This document shows, one piece after another, positions 1 through 8,313 of a DNA stretch of 64,000 bases. Position 1 is the first letter of the stretch, and each line of letters starts with the position of its first letter. The DNA comes from Deltaproteobacteria bacterium. Its GTDB lineage: Bacteria; Desulfobacterota; Desulfobacteria; Desulfobacterales; Desulfosarcinaceae. Location: the NCBI GenBank assembly GCA_021824175.1, contig JAKALP010000002.1, positions 287,189 through 351,188 on the forward strand, given 5' to 3'. The notes under the pieces were generated by a model, which worked only from the letters and a program-made list of their open reading frames with translations, was not told the DNA's origin and did no database searches. Position numbers and translations under genes: made by a program.

Positions 1-210
1 CTGAGCCTTGACTTTAGCCACTTTCTCCAGATCCACATCGGGCATTTGTTGGATCGCCTGCCGGGCGACCTGCATTTCCCTGGCCTGCTCCGAAAGCTCA
101 ACGCGATCCCCTTTGGCACCTGGGGGCGCTGGGGGCGCCGGCGCCTTGGTGTGGGGCGCTTTGATGTCCGGTGTTCGTTGGATGGGTGGAATTTTTGAGG
201 AAATATCCAT
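1..210 (-). CDS. flgM: Anti-sigma-28 factor FlgM, 3' end missing
   Basis: The first 70 codons of a FlgM-type protein run off the left edge of the window. FlgM binds the flagellar sigma factor FliA and holds late flagellar genes off until it is exported through the hook-basal body. The visible part starts MDISSKIPP, has a proline/alanine-rich disordered N-terminus, then DRVELSEQAREMQVARQAI and PDVDLEKVAKVKAQ, which is the family pattern (D-V-x-LS-x-x-A, then P-D-V-x-x-x-K-V-x-x-x-K). The ATG is preceded by GGAGG with a 6-nt gap. The C-terminal sigma-binding half is outside the window. It suggests that the next genes to the left are flagellar. Confidence 0.8.
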   Translation of the reverse strand, partial: MDISSKIPPIQRTPDIKAPHTKAPAPPAPPGAKGDRVELSEQAREMQVARQAIQQMPDVDLEKVAKVKAQ

Positions 211-322
211 GGGGGGCCTCCTTTTCGCCGATATTCCATATGATAACGGCTCGACCTCCAAAGCGCAAGCAGCTCTTGGGCCGGACGAAAACTGCTTTGC
301 TTTTGCCAAGCCACTGCCGTGG

Positions 323-820
323 TTAAAAGGTCTTGCCCACGCCAATGCCAAAGTGAAAACGGGGAGAGGTATCGGTCTCCATCGGCCATTTTTTGATTTC
401 GATCGGCTCGATGATGGGATAGCGGTAGGGCATCTGACCGATGGCTCTCTCCTGGCTGCCTTTAATTTTGCCTACCACCGTAACAAGGGTTCCTGCTGGA
501 TAGAGGGCCGGATCGAGAAACTGATTGGATAGCACCAAAAAACGACCTTTGGATTGATCGTTGTTCATGGGCCGGTCAGAGCTGTCCAGTTCAAGCTGCA
601 GTATGGTCAGCTCCGTGCCCTTGTCCAAGACCTGGACGCTGATGACTTTGCCTCCGAAAATCGCGATCTGCCCAATATGCGGGTCGGGGCTGGCTTGGAG
701 CTCGGCAAAAGTACCGGTATAAGTCACTTGGGAACGGGCCTCTTTGGAGATACCGCCGCAGCCAACCAGGTAGATCACAAAACTGGCGGCAAGCAAACCC
801 TTTGTGATCGATGGAATCAT
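323..820 (-). CDS. Slp-family outer-membrane lipoprotein
   Basis: This 165-residue protein has a short lipoprotein signal ending in the lipobox LVGC (Cys at about residue 21), so it is probably lipidated and held in the outer membrane. The body carries the Slp/YeaY pattern: an early segment GTFAELQASPDPHIGQIAIFGG (about 36-57), a middle segment with RFLVLSNQFLDPALYPAGT and a terminal VGKIKG strand. Slp proteins are starvation- or stress-induced lipoproteins with no defined biochemical activity. The start codon has GGAGAT eight bases upstream. A second Slp-like gene lies immediately upstream on the same strand, so the two are probably a duplicated pair in one transcript. Confidence 0.75.
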   Translation of the reverse strand: MIPSITKGLLAASFVIYLVGCGGISKEARSQVTYTGTFAELQASPDPHIGQIAIFGGKVISVQVLDKGTELTILQLELDSSDRPMNNDQSKGRFLVLSNQFLDPALYPAGTLVTVVGKIKGSQERAIGQMPYRYPIIEPIEIKKWPMETDTSPRFHFGIGVGKTF

Positions 821-874
821 CGCTCGATCTCCTTCTATTCAACGATGTAAAAATTATCTAGAAGAACACTCAGC

Positions 875-1405
875 TCACCACCAGTAGGGATATCGCCAAG
901 CCCAAGGATAGGGGTAGGGGGGATAGCCCCAATAATCCCAGTACGGGTCACGCTGGATGGGCTTTTCCACCGGCCAAAGATGAATATGACTCATTTGGAT
1001 TCGAACATAGGGAAAGGGTTCTTTAGTCTCATCCGTATGGGAGCTCCCTAAAAGTTTTCCTGCCACGGTGATCTTGCGATCTTTGGCATACACCTCCGGG
1101 TCGATAAAGCCATGGTAGAAAATAATCAAACGGCCTTGGGAAAGGTCCTTGCTTTTAGGCTCCTGGCCAATGCCCAGGGGGGCCTGAAGGGCCATAATAC
1201 GAGTCTGATCTTTTTGGTTGCTTACTTCCAGTATGTAGCCCCCCAAAATGACATCTTTGCCTGCGAAAGTCGCGGCCCGTTGAATCAATTCAAGAAAGGG
1301 GGTGTCGGCCGGCAAGGCTTGATGCGTAATCTCATCGGGCATCACCGCACAGGCGGACACGGTTAGGCAGCACAGAAATAAAGTTGTAAAAACATATCGT
1401 CTCAT
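875..1405 (-). CDS. Slp-family lipoprotein, second copy
   Basis: A 176-residue lipoprotein related to the previous gene. The signal MRRYVFTTLFLCCLTVSAC ends in a SAC lipobox. The middle has the same order of elements as its neighbour: FLELIQRAATFAGKDVILGG, then GRLIIFYHGFIDPEVYAKDR, then a VAGKLLG strand. The C-terminus is odd: after the Slp domain it ends in a tail of about 25 residues made mostly of W, Y and P (YWDYWGYPPYPYPWAWRYPY), which is typical of surface or cell-wall-contacting tails but has no assigned role. An in-frame TTG at 1438 would add 11 residues; I prefer the ATG because it starts a clean signal peptide. Confidence 0.7.
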   Translation of the reverse strand: MRRYVFTTLFLCCLTVSACAVMPDEITHQALPADTPFLELIQRAATFAGKDVILGGYILEVSNQKDQTRIMALQAPLGIGQEPKSKDLSQGRLIIFYHGFIDPEVYAKDRKITVAGKLLGSSHTDETKEPFPYVRIQMSHIHLWPVEKPIQRDPYWDYWGYPPYPYPWAWRYPYWW

Positions 1406-1485
1406 TGCTGGGCGATAATCTAAGCCGCATGAGATCAAATTGCAATGCGGCAGATGGTTGAAATTTATCCGGCGGGAGCTGGGGG

Positions 1486-2580
1486 CTAAAATAGCCGGCA
1501 GGTAGCTCCGATCATAACGCTGTGGGATTGCCAGGTGACCTCGTTAAGTCGAGTGGTCTGAATGGGGTAGGGTTGAACGGGATAGACCGTTGAGACTCCT
1601 GGATCGCTGGTCCAATGGCAATAGTTCAGATCAAGGTTAAGAGCCCAACGGTAGCTCAAACGCAGGAGCCATTGGGCTTGCAGGGAAACGCCCTGGGCAT
1701 CGGCATCATGCCTGAAACTGACTGGATGCTCCAGGTCGCCGCGCAGGTTCCAATCCGCTTCGGCTGAGTAATCGGCCCAGAAGTGATACGCCAGGGACAA
1801 ACTCCACTCCATGGGAGGGGCTTCGCTGGGAGGTGCAGCCATTTGGTAACGCACATCAAAGCCAGTCCATAGGCTGAACCAGCGGGCGCTGTACATGCTG
1901 TTAAGGTCGCTTCTCAGCGGCCCCACATCGGGTGGCGTGCCATAGCCAGGTGGCGGTGTTTCACTGATCACCTGCTGGCCGTTAGTAATGCGCAGATTTT
2001 GTCGGTGGACGGAGAAGCCTAGCAACGGGGCCAGAATCAATCGTTTTTGAATAAAGGTGAAGGGATATCCGCCGCCGGCGTCCACATCCCAGAGTTGATC
2101 GCCATTGGTCTCACTGATGGAGCGGGAATACTCTTGCGCGCGATTGTCCGCGCCATAGTCGGAATCGCGCACGGTCCCGCTTTGAATCCAGGCGTAATTG
2201 ATTTGTCCGCGACCATAGAAGTAGCGATCCGCCAAAAGATAGCCGCTGCCGGATATCTGATAGCTCAGCACGCCGGACCATTCGAGTTCGGAAAGGATGT
2301 TCGGATCGGTTCCAGCATCAGTGCCAGCCGTATTCCATGATAAAGAATCAAACCGCGGACCAGCGGCCAGGCTAAGGGCCATACGCAGGCGTGAGCTTTC
2401 GTTATGATAGTGGGCTTGCTGCTGGCCGGTGGGAGCTATTGTAGCTGACGATGTGGGGAATTCATCGGAGGCCGTGGCTGAGGAAGCCAAAACTGTTGCC
2501 AGCAGCAGACAACACCAACTGGAGAGCCACAAGAGTGATCGACGCATGCGCCTGTACAAGCCTTTTCTAAACCACGGCAT
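1486..2580 (-). CDS. Omptin-like outer-membrane beta-barrel, probably not a protease
   Basis: A 364-residue exported protein: the signal peptide ends at about residue 38 (LASSATA), and the rest alternates polar and aromatic residues in beta-strands and ends in F. The strand order and motifs resemble the omptin (OmpT/Pla) barrel: SELEWSG near residue 95, an RDSDYGADNR loop at the place of the omptin Asp-83/Asp-85 pair, and a long loop before SLQAQWLLRLSYRWALN. The omptin catalytic Asp-His pair is not visible at the matching loop (ADYSAEADWN), so I infer a barrel of omptin fold without peptidase activity. The start could also be the Met at codon 12. It lies in tandem with two Slp lipoproteins, so it is part of an outer-membrane cluster. 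Confidence 0.55.
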   Translation of the reverse strand: MPWFRKGLYRRMRRSLLWLSSWCCLLLATVLASSATASDEFPTSSATIAPTGQQQAHYHNESSRLRMALSLAAGPRFDSLSWNTAGTDAGTDPNILSELEWSGVLSYQISGSGYLLADRYFYGRGQINYAWIQSGTVRDSDYGADNRAQEYSRSISETNGDQLWDVDAGGGYPFTFIQKRLILAPLLGFSVHRQNLRITNGQQVISETPPPGYGTPPDVGPLRSDLNSMYSARWFSLWTGFDVRYQMAAPPSEAPPMEWSLSLAYHFWADYSAEADWNLRGDLEHPVSFRHDADAQGVSLQAQWLLRLSYRWALNLDLNYCHWTSDPGVSTVYPVQPYPIQTTRLNEVTWQSHSVMIGATCRLF

Positions 2581-2887
2581 CCGGTCCCGGTCAAATCGCG
2601 TTCAAGGGGCGGCGCTCGAATTTCATCTCTGGAATCGGGCGGACTTAATCACATTGCGGGTAAAAAATCCAGAATTATTATCCGATAAAGGGCGGATAAA
2701 AAGAGACTTCCAGGTTACCGTTGTTCTCTCCGGTGCGTCTTTTGGTTTCAAATCATTGAATACGCTTTGAAGACTGCCGGCGAAAAGATGCACGCATAAC
2801 CAAGAAGTCTGTGTCACTGAACATATCGCCCCACCGAAGGAAAAACTTGAGCACTTTTTAGTTTGTTTGCGCTGGCCGCGGTCGATT
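2581..2887. other. Intergenic stretch, nothing recognised
   Basis: About 300 bases between the barrel gene and the zinc-ribbon gene. Open frames here have no recognisable protein pattern and no ribosome-binding sites. I see no strong hairpin with a T-tract, so termination of the small upstream gene is not obvious. Confidence 0.4.
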
Positions 2888-3100
2888 TTACGAAACTTGT
2901 TTAAATGGGCCGTGCCAGGCGCAACGCTGGCAAAATATCTCTTGATCGGCTTGCACTTCTCCGGCAGCGGGTGCATCCTCCGGGTCTTGGAAGCGGACCT
3001 GGCCGTTGCGGCATTCAAAATCATAGGTCTCATAAGCATCCTCGGGGCTCTTGATATAAAATTGATCGGACTTGCAAATAGGACACGCCAATGAATTCAC
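2888..3100 (-). CDS. Small zinc-ribbon protein
   Basis: A 70-residue protein with two Cys pairs, CPIC at about residue 6-9 and CQRC at about 57-60, spaced as in a zinc ribbon; the segment between them is acidic. Such proteins usually serve as small structural or nucleic-acid-binding domains, but no specific function can be given. The longest frame starts at a GTG that overlaps the Shine-Dalgarno run AAAGGGGG; the TTG three codons later is better spaced (about 9 nt) from that run and may be the real start. It is separated by 307 bases from the next minus-strand gene. Confidence 0.6.
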   Translation of the reverse strand: MNSLACPICKSDQFYIKSPEDAYETYDFECRNGQVRFQDPEDAPAAGEVQADQEIFCQRCAWHGPFKQVS

Positions 3101-3244
3101 CCCCTTTCTGCGCGGGTTAATGCGGTCGTCGTGTGGCGCTCTCCGCCGATGAGTCGGAGTGACCCTCCATTTTATCTTTGCTGTCCAAAACGTAAGCGGA
3201 TTGGGCTCCGGGTCAAGGGGGCAGGGCGCGTAAATTTTCTTTCC

Positions 3245-3272
3245 TTGACTTCCGCGAAAAAGTTAGCATAAG
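3245..3272 (+). promoter_or_regulatory. Candidate sigma-70 promoter
   Basis: TTGACT, a 16-nt spacer, then CATAAG, about 70 bases upstream of the preferred start of the following gene. The -35 matches five of six bases; the -10 is weaker. Confidence 0.4.
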
Positions 3273-3338
3273 AAGTATTTCAATAGTTTGAAAGGTCTTT
3301 TCTTCCATTCGCGCAGTTCAACCGGACAGGAACGTTTC

Positions 3339-3749
3339 ATGATCCCACGCGGTTTGGCGACTCAGGAGATCCCCCCCAATACTGCCGACCATTTATTCTA
3401 CGAGCGCCTTAAACTTCTTATTATTATGACCAAGGCCTATGTAAAGGGCTATCCTTTGGGTGAGTCCAGGGCCGTGGCCATCCGTCAAAACGCCGATTTT
3501 ATTTTCCATCAATCTCTTTTGCGCGCCAGGCAGACATCGGAGCCGGATGTTGGTGAAGAGAAGAACGGCGGGTCCCATCTACTTTTTCAGCGTGCTCAAC
3601 TTCTGGCCGTAATGGCGCATAGCGCGGCACAAGGCAACTTCGCGGGCCGCTTTCGCTTACAGGCCATGGCGGACAATGTTGCCTGGCTCTGCGACCATCT
3701 TTGTGACCAGCTTGGGTTATCGGATGCGCTATTTCTTAAGGTTGCGTGA
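3339..3749 (+). CDS. Unknown 136-residue protein coupled to a receiver protein
   Basis: I do not recognise the family. The preferred start is the ATG at 3339 (MIPRGLATQ), which has AGGAACG upstream; an in-frame TTG at 3288 would add 17 residues. The protein looks all-alpha and soluble, with two similar helical halves: FYERLKLLIIMTKAYVKGYPLG and LLFQRAQLLAVMAHSAAQGNFAG, which share an R-x-x-L-L-x-x-M-x-x-x-A-x-x-G pattern and suggest an internal duplication. Its stop codon overlaps the GTG start of the receiver gene (GTGA), so the two are translated together and the protein may be the partner or input of that receiver. Confidence 0.6.
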   Translation: MIPRGLATQEIPPNTADHLFYERLKLLIIMTKAYVKGYPLGESRAVAIRQNADFIFHQSLLRARQTSEPDVGEEKNGGSHLLFQRAQLLAVMAHSAAQGNFAGRFRLQAMADNVAWLCDHLCDQLGLSDALFLKVA

Positions 3750-4147
3750 GGGACACCATCATCACCAACGTTCAAATCGCCGTGGTTGATCATGAAAAAA
3801 TGACGCGGGAATTCGTGGCCAATGTCATGATGTACTGCGTCAACCGCGAGATTTTTGTCTTTGATGAGGTCGAGGCAATTAAGAGTTTTTTGCAGGGTGA
3901 GCAGCACTTGGACCTTATCATTGCCGATCTTCGCATGCCGGGGGATAATGGTGCGGCGCTACTGCACTATTTGAAGAAAGAACATCCGGAAATCATTGTG
4001 GTGGCGATGTCTGCTGATCCAGCCGATGAAATCGTGGCGCGGGATTTTCGCGCCGACGCTTTTTTAGCCAAACCGTTCGCCTTGAAAGATCTTTTTCAAA
4101 TCGTCCAGCGCTTTGTGGTGGACGACCTGCCCGCCCATCTGACTTGA
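3746..4147 (+). CDS. Stand-alone receiver-domain response regulator
   Basis: A 133-residue CheY-like receiver with no output domain. The phosphorylation site is Asp-61 in IIADLRMPG, the N-terminal acidic site is D15-H16-E17 (His replaces the usual second acid), the switch Ser is in VAMSAD (about 89) and the conserved Lys is in FLAKPF (about 109). The start is a GTG that overlaps the previous stop by four bases. Lone receivers usually act as phosphate sinks or bind a partner protein; the coupled gene upstream is the most likely partner. A bidirectional terminator follows at 4195. Confidence 0.85.
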   Translation: MRDTIITNVQIAVVDHEKMTREFVANVMMYCVNREIFVFDEVEAIKSFLQGEQHLDLIIADLRMPGDNGAALLHYLKKEHPEIIVVAMSADPADEIVARDFRADAFLAKPFALKDLFQIVQRFVVDDLPAHLT

Positions 4148-4194
4148 TCGAATCCTTACGCCCCACCCACCAGGGTGGCAATGGGATAGGCATT

Positions 4195-4227
4195 AAAAAA
4201 GGCGGTTCCCTTTGGATACCGCCTTTT
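4195..4227. terminator. Bidirectional rho-independent terminator
   Basis: AAAAGGCGGT pairs with ACCGCCTTTT around an 11-nt loop. The A-run and T-run on the two sides let it serve both the receiver gene on the plus strand and ahcY on the minus strand, which converge here. Confidence 0.85.
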
Positions 4228-4253
4228 AAAAACAAATATCATCGTACTATTAA

Positions 4254-5708
4254 TTAGTATCGATAGTGCTCCGGCTTAAATGGGCCTTGCAAAGCCACCC
4301 CCAAATACTCGGCTTGCTTGGAGGTTAGTTGGGTCAATTTGACCCCCAGGCGTCCAAGATGCAGCCGGGCCACTTCTTCGTCCAACTGCTTGGGCAACGT
4401 ATAGACTTTCTTTTCATGAGTTTCCGTGGCCAGGGCGATCTGAGCCAGGCACTGGTTGGTGAAGCTATTGCTCATGACAAAGCTGGGATGGCCGGTGGCG
4501 CAGCCCAGATTGACCAGGCGGCCTTCGGCCAGCACAATAATGGAGCGGCCCGATTTGAGATACCAGCGATCCACCTGGGGTTTGATGTTCTCTTTGCGGC
4601 AGCCTTTGGTGGTCTCCAGGTAGCGCATATCAATCTCGCTGTCAAAGTGGCCGATGTTGCAGATAATGGCTTCGTTCTTCATCTGCTCCATATGGGCACC
4701 CCGAATGACGTCGCAACAACCCGTGGCTGTGACAAAGATGTCGCCGGTGGCCGCGGCTTCGTCCATGGTAGTCACTTCAAATCCTTCCATGGCCGCTTGC
4801 AGGGCGCAGATGGGGTCGATTTCAGTAATCAAGACCCGAGCGCCGTACCCGCGCATGGATTTGGCGCACCCCTTGCCGACGTCGCCATAGCCGCAGACCA
4901 CGATGACTTTTCCAGCCATCATGATGTCGGTGGCGCGCTTGATGCCGTCGGCCAGGGATTCGCGGCAACCATACAAATTGTCGAATTTGGATTTGGTCAC
5001 CGAATCGTTGACATTAAAGGCCGCAAAGAGCAGCTGGCCATCGCGCTGCAGCTGGTAGAGCCGATGCACGCCGGTGGTGGTCTCTTCAGAGACGCCGCGC
5101 ACTTTGGCCGCGATGCGCGTCCAGAATTGCGGATCACGGCCGTAGCTGATTTTGAGCCGCGCCATGAGCAGGCGCATATCTTCGCTGTCATAGGAGCGCG
5201 CCAGCAAGGAGGGGTCCTTTTCGACCGCGACGCCCTGATGGATGTAAATGGTGGCATCGCCGCCGTCATCGACGATCAGGTCCGGGCCGCTGCCGTCGGG
5301 CCAGATCAGAGCCTGCTCAGTGCACCACCAGTACTCTTCCAGGGTTTCACCCTTCCAGGCAAAGACTGCCGCAGAGCCTTTTTGGGCAATGGCGGCCGCT
5401 GCGTGATCCTGGGTGCTGAAGATATTGCAGGAGGCCCAGCGGATATCCGCGCCCAGAATCTTCAGGGTGTCGATGAGCATGGCGGTCTGAATGGTCATGT
5501 GCAGGCTGCCCATGACCTTGAGTCCCTTGAGGGGTTTGGCTTGGCCGTATTTTTCGCGCACGGCCATCAGCCCCGGCATCTCATTTTCGGCCAGGGCCAT
5601 TTCTTTGAGTCCAAAATCGGCCAACCCCATGTCGGCCACTTTGTAAGGCAGCTTGGGATTGACTTCCAAAAAGCCCTGGGGGCTTTTTACTTTCTGTGCA
5701 ACTGGCAT
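4254..5708 (-). CDS. ahcY: Adenosylhomocysteinase
   Basis: S-adenosyl-L-homocysteine hydrolase: it splits SAH, the product and inhibitor of methyltransferases, into adenosine and homocysteine, using bound NAD. At 484 residues it has full length. The substrate region includes [18 protein letters not shown] (about 234-251), the NAD Rossmann motif is [11 protein letters not shown] (270-280), and the C-terminus ends in KPEHYRY, the usual tail that reaches into the neighbouring subunit. AGGAGG lies 4 nt upstream of the ATG. It follows metK on the same strand with a 172-base gap, so the two form a SAM synthesis and recycling unit. Confidence 0.97.
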   Translation of the reverse strand: MPVAQKVKSPQGFLEVNPKLPYKVADMGLADFGLKEMALAENEMPGLMAVREKYGQAKPLKGLKVMGSLHMTIQTAMLIDTLKILGADIRWASCNIFSTQDHAAAAIAQKGSAAVFAWKGETLEEYWWCTEQALIWPDGSGPDLIVDDGGDATIYIHQGVAVEKDPSLLARSYDSEDMRLLMARLKISYGRDPQFWTRIAAKVRGVSEETTTGVHRLYQLQRDGQLLFAAFNVNDSVTKSKFDNLYGCRESLADGIKRATDIMMAGKVIVVCGYGDVGKGCAKSMRGYGARVLITEIDPICALQAAMEGFEVTTMDEAAATGDIFVTATGCCDVIRGAHMEQMKNEAIICNIGHFDSEIDMRYLETTKGCRKENIKPQVDRWYLKSGRSIIVLAEGRLVNLGCATGHPSFVMSNSFTNQCLAQIALATETHEKKVYTLPKQLDEEVARLHLGRLGVKLTQLTSKQAEYLGVALQGPFKPEHYRY

Positions 5709-5751
5709 TGAGTCCTCCTAAATCCCGTCGGCATCCGCTCAGAAAACCTTC

Positions 5752-5769
5752 CCGCCAATTCCTTGGCGG
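5752..5769 (-). promoter_or_regulatory. Hairpin in the metK-ahcY spacer
   Basis: CCGCCAA and TTGGCGG form a perfect 7-bp stem with a 4-nt loop, followed on the minus strand by GAAGGTTTTC. It could be a weak terminator or an attenuator between metK and ahcY. The surrounding 172 bases also hold a direct repeat, GGGCCTTG twice. I could not match it to the SAH riboswitch consensus. Confidence 0.4.
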
Positions 5770-5880
5770 TGCAATACCGGGTGTATGTTGTGCAAGGCCC
5801 AACAAGGCCCGCTGGAGCCTTGACGGCCCAATTTCTTAGACAGTAAGCATTCATCATGCAATTGTCGTGCACGGCGTTGA

Positions 5881-7050
5881 CTATATCCCCGCCTTGGCCC
5901 TGATTTTGTCCGCCATGTCGGTGCGTTCCCAGGTGAAATCTGGATCGTTGCGGCCAAAATGACCATAGGCCGAGGTTTTGCGGTAGATGGGGCGCAGCAG
6001 GTCCAGCTGTTCGATGATGGCCCTGGGGCGAAGGTCAAATACTTCCGTGACAATTTGGCGCGCTTTGGTTTCAGGGATTTTGCCCGTGCCCATGAAATCC
6101 ACCATGACCGACACCGGTTGAGCCACGCCGATGGCATAGGCCACTTGTACTTCACACTTCTTGGCCAATCCGGCCGCCACGAGATTTTTGGCCACATAGC
6201 GGCCCATGTAGCTAGCGCTGCGGTCCACTTTGCTGGGATCTTTGCCGGAAAAACATCCGCCACCATGACTGCCCTGGCCGCCATAGGTATCCACGATGAT
6301 TTTGCGGCCGGTCAGCCCGCAGTCGCCCATGGGGCCGCCCACCACAAAACGTCCCGTGGGGTTGATGTAATAGCGGGTATCGCCGTCGATCATCTCACGG
6401 GGAATGGTTTTCTTGATCACCTCTTCGATGATGGCATCGCGCAGGTCGTCATAGGTGACATCAGGCTTATGCTGTGCAGATACCACCACCGTATCCACCC
6501 GCAGCGGCGTGCCGTTTTCATATTCGACGGTCACCTGGGATTTGCCGTCGGGCCGCAGGAAATCCAGAGCCCCGTTCTTGCGTACCTGGCTGAGCCGTTT
6601 GGTGAGTTTGTGGGCATACATGATGGGCATGGGCATCAATTCCGGCGTTTCATCGGTGGCAAAGCCGAACATCAACCCCTGGTCACCGGCGCCTTGTTCC
6701 TTATAGAGGCCTTCGCCCTCATTGACTCCCTGGGCGATGTCCGGCGATTGGCGCCCAATGCTGGTGATGACCGAGCAGGTCTGCCAGTCAAAGCCCATCT
6801 GGGAGGAGCTGTAGCCAATGTCGCGGATGGTGTTGCGAACGATTTCGGGCATGTCCACGTAACAGGATGTGGTGATTTCACCGGCGATAAAGGCCAGGCC
6901 GGTGGTGACCAAGGTTTCGCAGGCCACGCGGCAGGACCGGTCCTGGGCCATGATGGCGTCGAGCACGGAGTCCGATATGGCATCAGCCACCTTATCCGGG
7001 TGGCCCTCGGTGACCGATTCGGAAGTAAATAGAAAACGTTCTTTGCTCAT
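5881..7050 (-). CDS. metK: S-adenosylmethionine synthetase
   Basis: Methionine adenosyltransferase makes SAM from methionine and ATP. The 389-residue protein has the family landmarks: GHPDKVAD (about 16-23) in the ATP-binding N-terminal domain, [10 protein letters not shown] (about 120-129), and the P-loop-like [17 protein letters not shown] segment (about 260-276). The ATG has AAGGAG seven bases upstream. ahcY follows in the same direction. Upstream is a long untranslated region of unknown function, described separately. Confidence 0.97.
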   Translation of the reverse strand: MSKERFLFTSESVTEGHPDKVADAISDSVLDAIMAQDRSCRVACETLVTTGLAFIAGEITTSCYVDMPEIVRNTIRDIGYSSSQMGFDWQTCSVITSIGRQSPDIAQGVNEGEGLYKEQGAGDQGLMFGFATDETPELMPMPIMYAHKLTKRLSQVRKNGALDFLRPDGKSQVTVEYENGTPLRVDTVVVSAQHKPDVTYDDLRDAIIEEVIKKTIPREMIDGDTRYYINPTGRFVVGGPMGDCGLTGRKIIVDTYGGQGSHGGGCFSGKDPSKVDRSASYMGRYVAKNLVAAGLAKKCEVQVAYAIGVAQPVSVMVDFMGTGKIPETKARQIVTEVFDLRPRAIIEQLDLLRPIYRKTSAYGHFGRNDPDFTWERTDMADKIRAKAGI

Positions 7051-7438
7051 GCAAATTCTCCTTGATGGGTTATTCAGGACAATGAAAAAGCGGCAAGGCG
7101 GCCGCGGTTATTCACGCAGTGACTCAATGGCGCATGCCCCAGGGGCAAACCTAATCTTCTGCCAACATGAGGGGGGCTTTAGACAACCGGATGGCTGTGC
7201 GGCTTCAATACTTTGCTCCGTGCGCAAAAGTCGTTCGACATGGTTTTGGCCGCCACATCATGGTCAGGACCCTGCGGGACAAGCAGCGCCACCCTATCTC
7301 ATGAGCCCAAGAAATGTCAAACCAAGTTTTGGTGAAGTTACAGTCTGTTCTCTCTCGGCGAGCCCGCGTTCCGGCGATCCTTCCGCGCCTTGCGGTTTAC
7401 TTCTACTTTCATACGGGTCCTTTATGCTTTTTAATATG
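7051..7438 (-). other. Long leader region of metK, structure unknown
   Basis: Nearly 400 bases upstream of metK hold no convincing gene. Read on the minus strand there is a TTGACA at about 7316-7321 that could start a promoter, which would leave a leader of about 240 bases. The leader is GC-rich and contains several short self-complementary tracts. I compared it by eye with the SAM and SAH riboswitch consensus motifs I know and found no match. Confidence 0.3.
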
Positions 7439-7467
7439 TTGAAAGTTAACAAAATTCATAGTATATT
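7439..7467 (+). promoter_or_regulatory. Sigma-70 promoter for the beta-barrel gene
   Basis: TTGAAA, 17-nt spacer, TATATT, in an AT-rich stretch that stands out from its GC-rich surroundings. It lies about 145 bases upstream of the outer-membrane protein start. Confidence 0.55.
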
Positions 7468-7566
7468 GGATAAAATTTTCAACCAAATCCTGAGCGCTGC
7501 GGTCTAAGAATCCACCTCCCCCTTCGGTTGAAATGAGCACCTGTGATAAACGACCGAACCAACAGT

Positions 7567-7581
7567 TGTCAAAATTTGACA
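7567..7581. promoter_or_regulatory. Perfect 15-bp dyad, possible operator
   Basis: TGTCAAA-A-TTTGACA is a perfect palindrome around one central base. It lies 32 bases upstream of the beta-barrel ATG and downstream of the predicted promoter, a typical position for a repressor site. The binding protein is unknown. Confidence 0.4.
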
Positions 7582-7613
7582 CCATGAAACATCGAGACCA
7601 AAAGGAGAGCAGC

Positions 7614-8237
7614 ATGAAAAGATGGGTATTGGGATTCTTTTTTTGCACCATGATTTTATCGATTGCTACCATGGCTCACTGTGAAGAATACAGTTACATC
7701 AGACCCTATTTGGGCGGAACAATCTTGTCCAATTCCGACATGGATGATTCGGGCTATGCCGGTACCCGATTTGATGTCGACTACGAACCTGGAATTACAG
7801 CCGGCGTGGCCATCGGTCACGACTTTGGCCGCTTTATGGTGGAAGGTGAAGCCACCTACCAGACCAACGGCGTACAAAAGATCATCACCAAGCCAGCGGG
7901 AGGCGGCTCTTATGAAAACGCCAATGTCTCTGGGAATGCCGTTCTGTTTGCGCTCTTTTGCAATGTCTATTACAAATTTATCAAAGAAGGAGCGGTATTG
8001 CCCTATGTTATGGCCGGTCTTGGGCGTGGCAGTCTGGCGGTGGAAGGTTCTTTGGGCAATGACAGTGACAGCTTGTTCACCTATCAGGCCGGCGCTGGAG
8101 TGGGTATCCGCCTGACCGACAAACTTAACCTCGATGTCCGCTATCGCTATCTCAAAACCGATACCGGATATTTCAATACTACCCACATCAGCTATGGCGG
8201 ACATAGCGGGATTGTGGGATTGAGCATCAAGTTCTGA
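7614..8237 (+). CDS. Outer-membrane beta-barrel protein (OmpA/OmpW-like barrel)
   Basis: A 207-residue exported barrel. The start at MKRWVLGFFF is fixed by AAAGGAGAGCAGC directly upstream; longer in-frame starts have no ribosome-binding site. The signal peptide ends at about residue 22 (MAHC). The mature protein has the alternating pattern of an eight-stranded barrel: FMVEGEATYQ, VLPYVMAGLGRG, FTYQAGAGVGIRLTDKLNLD, VRYRYLKTD, and the terminal strand SGIVGLSIKF ending in Phe, the signal for BAM-dependent assembly. The PYVMAGLGRG...GAGVGIRLTD pattern is typical of the OMP_b-brl (PF13505-type) group. Function beyond membrane structure is unknown. Confidence 0.8.
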   Translation: MKRWVLGFFFCTMILSIATMAHCEEYSYIRPYLGGTILSNSDMDDSGYAGTRFDVDYEPGITAGVAIGHDFGRFMVEGEATYQTNGVQKIITKPAGGGSYENANVSGNAVLFALFCNVYYKFIKEGAVLPYVMAGLGRGSLAVEGSLGNDSDSLFTYQAGAGVGIRLTDKLNLDVRYRYLKTDTGYFNTTHISYGGHSGIVGLSIKF

Positions 8238-8272
8238 TATTGCTTTTCATAGAAGTTAAGATCTTCATTTCG

Positions 8273-8313
8273 ATCAAAAGAGCGCGAAAGAATTTCGCGC
8301 TCTTTGATTTTTT
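8273..8313. terminator. Bidirectional rho-independent terminator
   Basis: ATCAAAAGAGCGCGAAA pairs almost perfectly with TTTCGCGCTCTTTGAT around a 3-nt loop, followed by a T-run. It ends the barrel gene and, on the other strand, nrdJ, whose stop codon lies inside the T-run. Confidence 0.9.

Noticed and set aside
8..532. Plus-strand frame of 174 codons at the left edge
   Set aside because: It lies opposite flgM and the first Slp gene, whose motifs, start codons and ribosome-binding sites are clear on the minus strand.
4329..5711. 460-codon open frame opposite ahcY
   Set aside because: It is a GC-driven shadow; the ahcY protein on the minus strand is unmistakable.
5709..5880. SAH riboswitch before ahcY
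   Set aside because: The conserved GAGGAGCGCUGC-type core is not present; only a simple hairpin and a short direct repeat are visible.
5959..7032. 357-codon open frame opposite metK
   Set aside because: Shadow of metK, no family pattern or ribosome-binding site.
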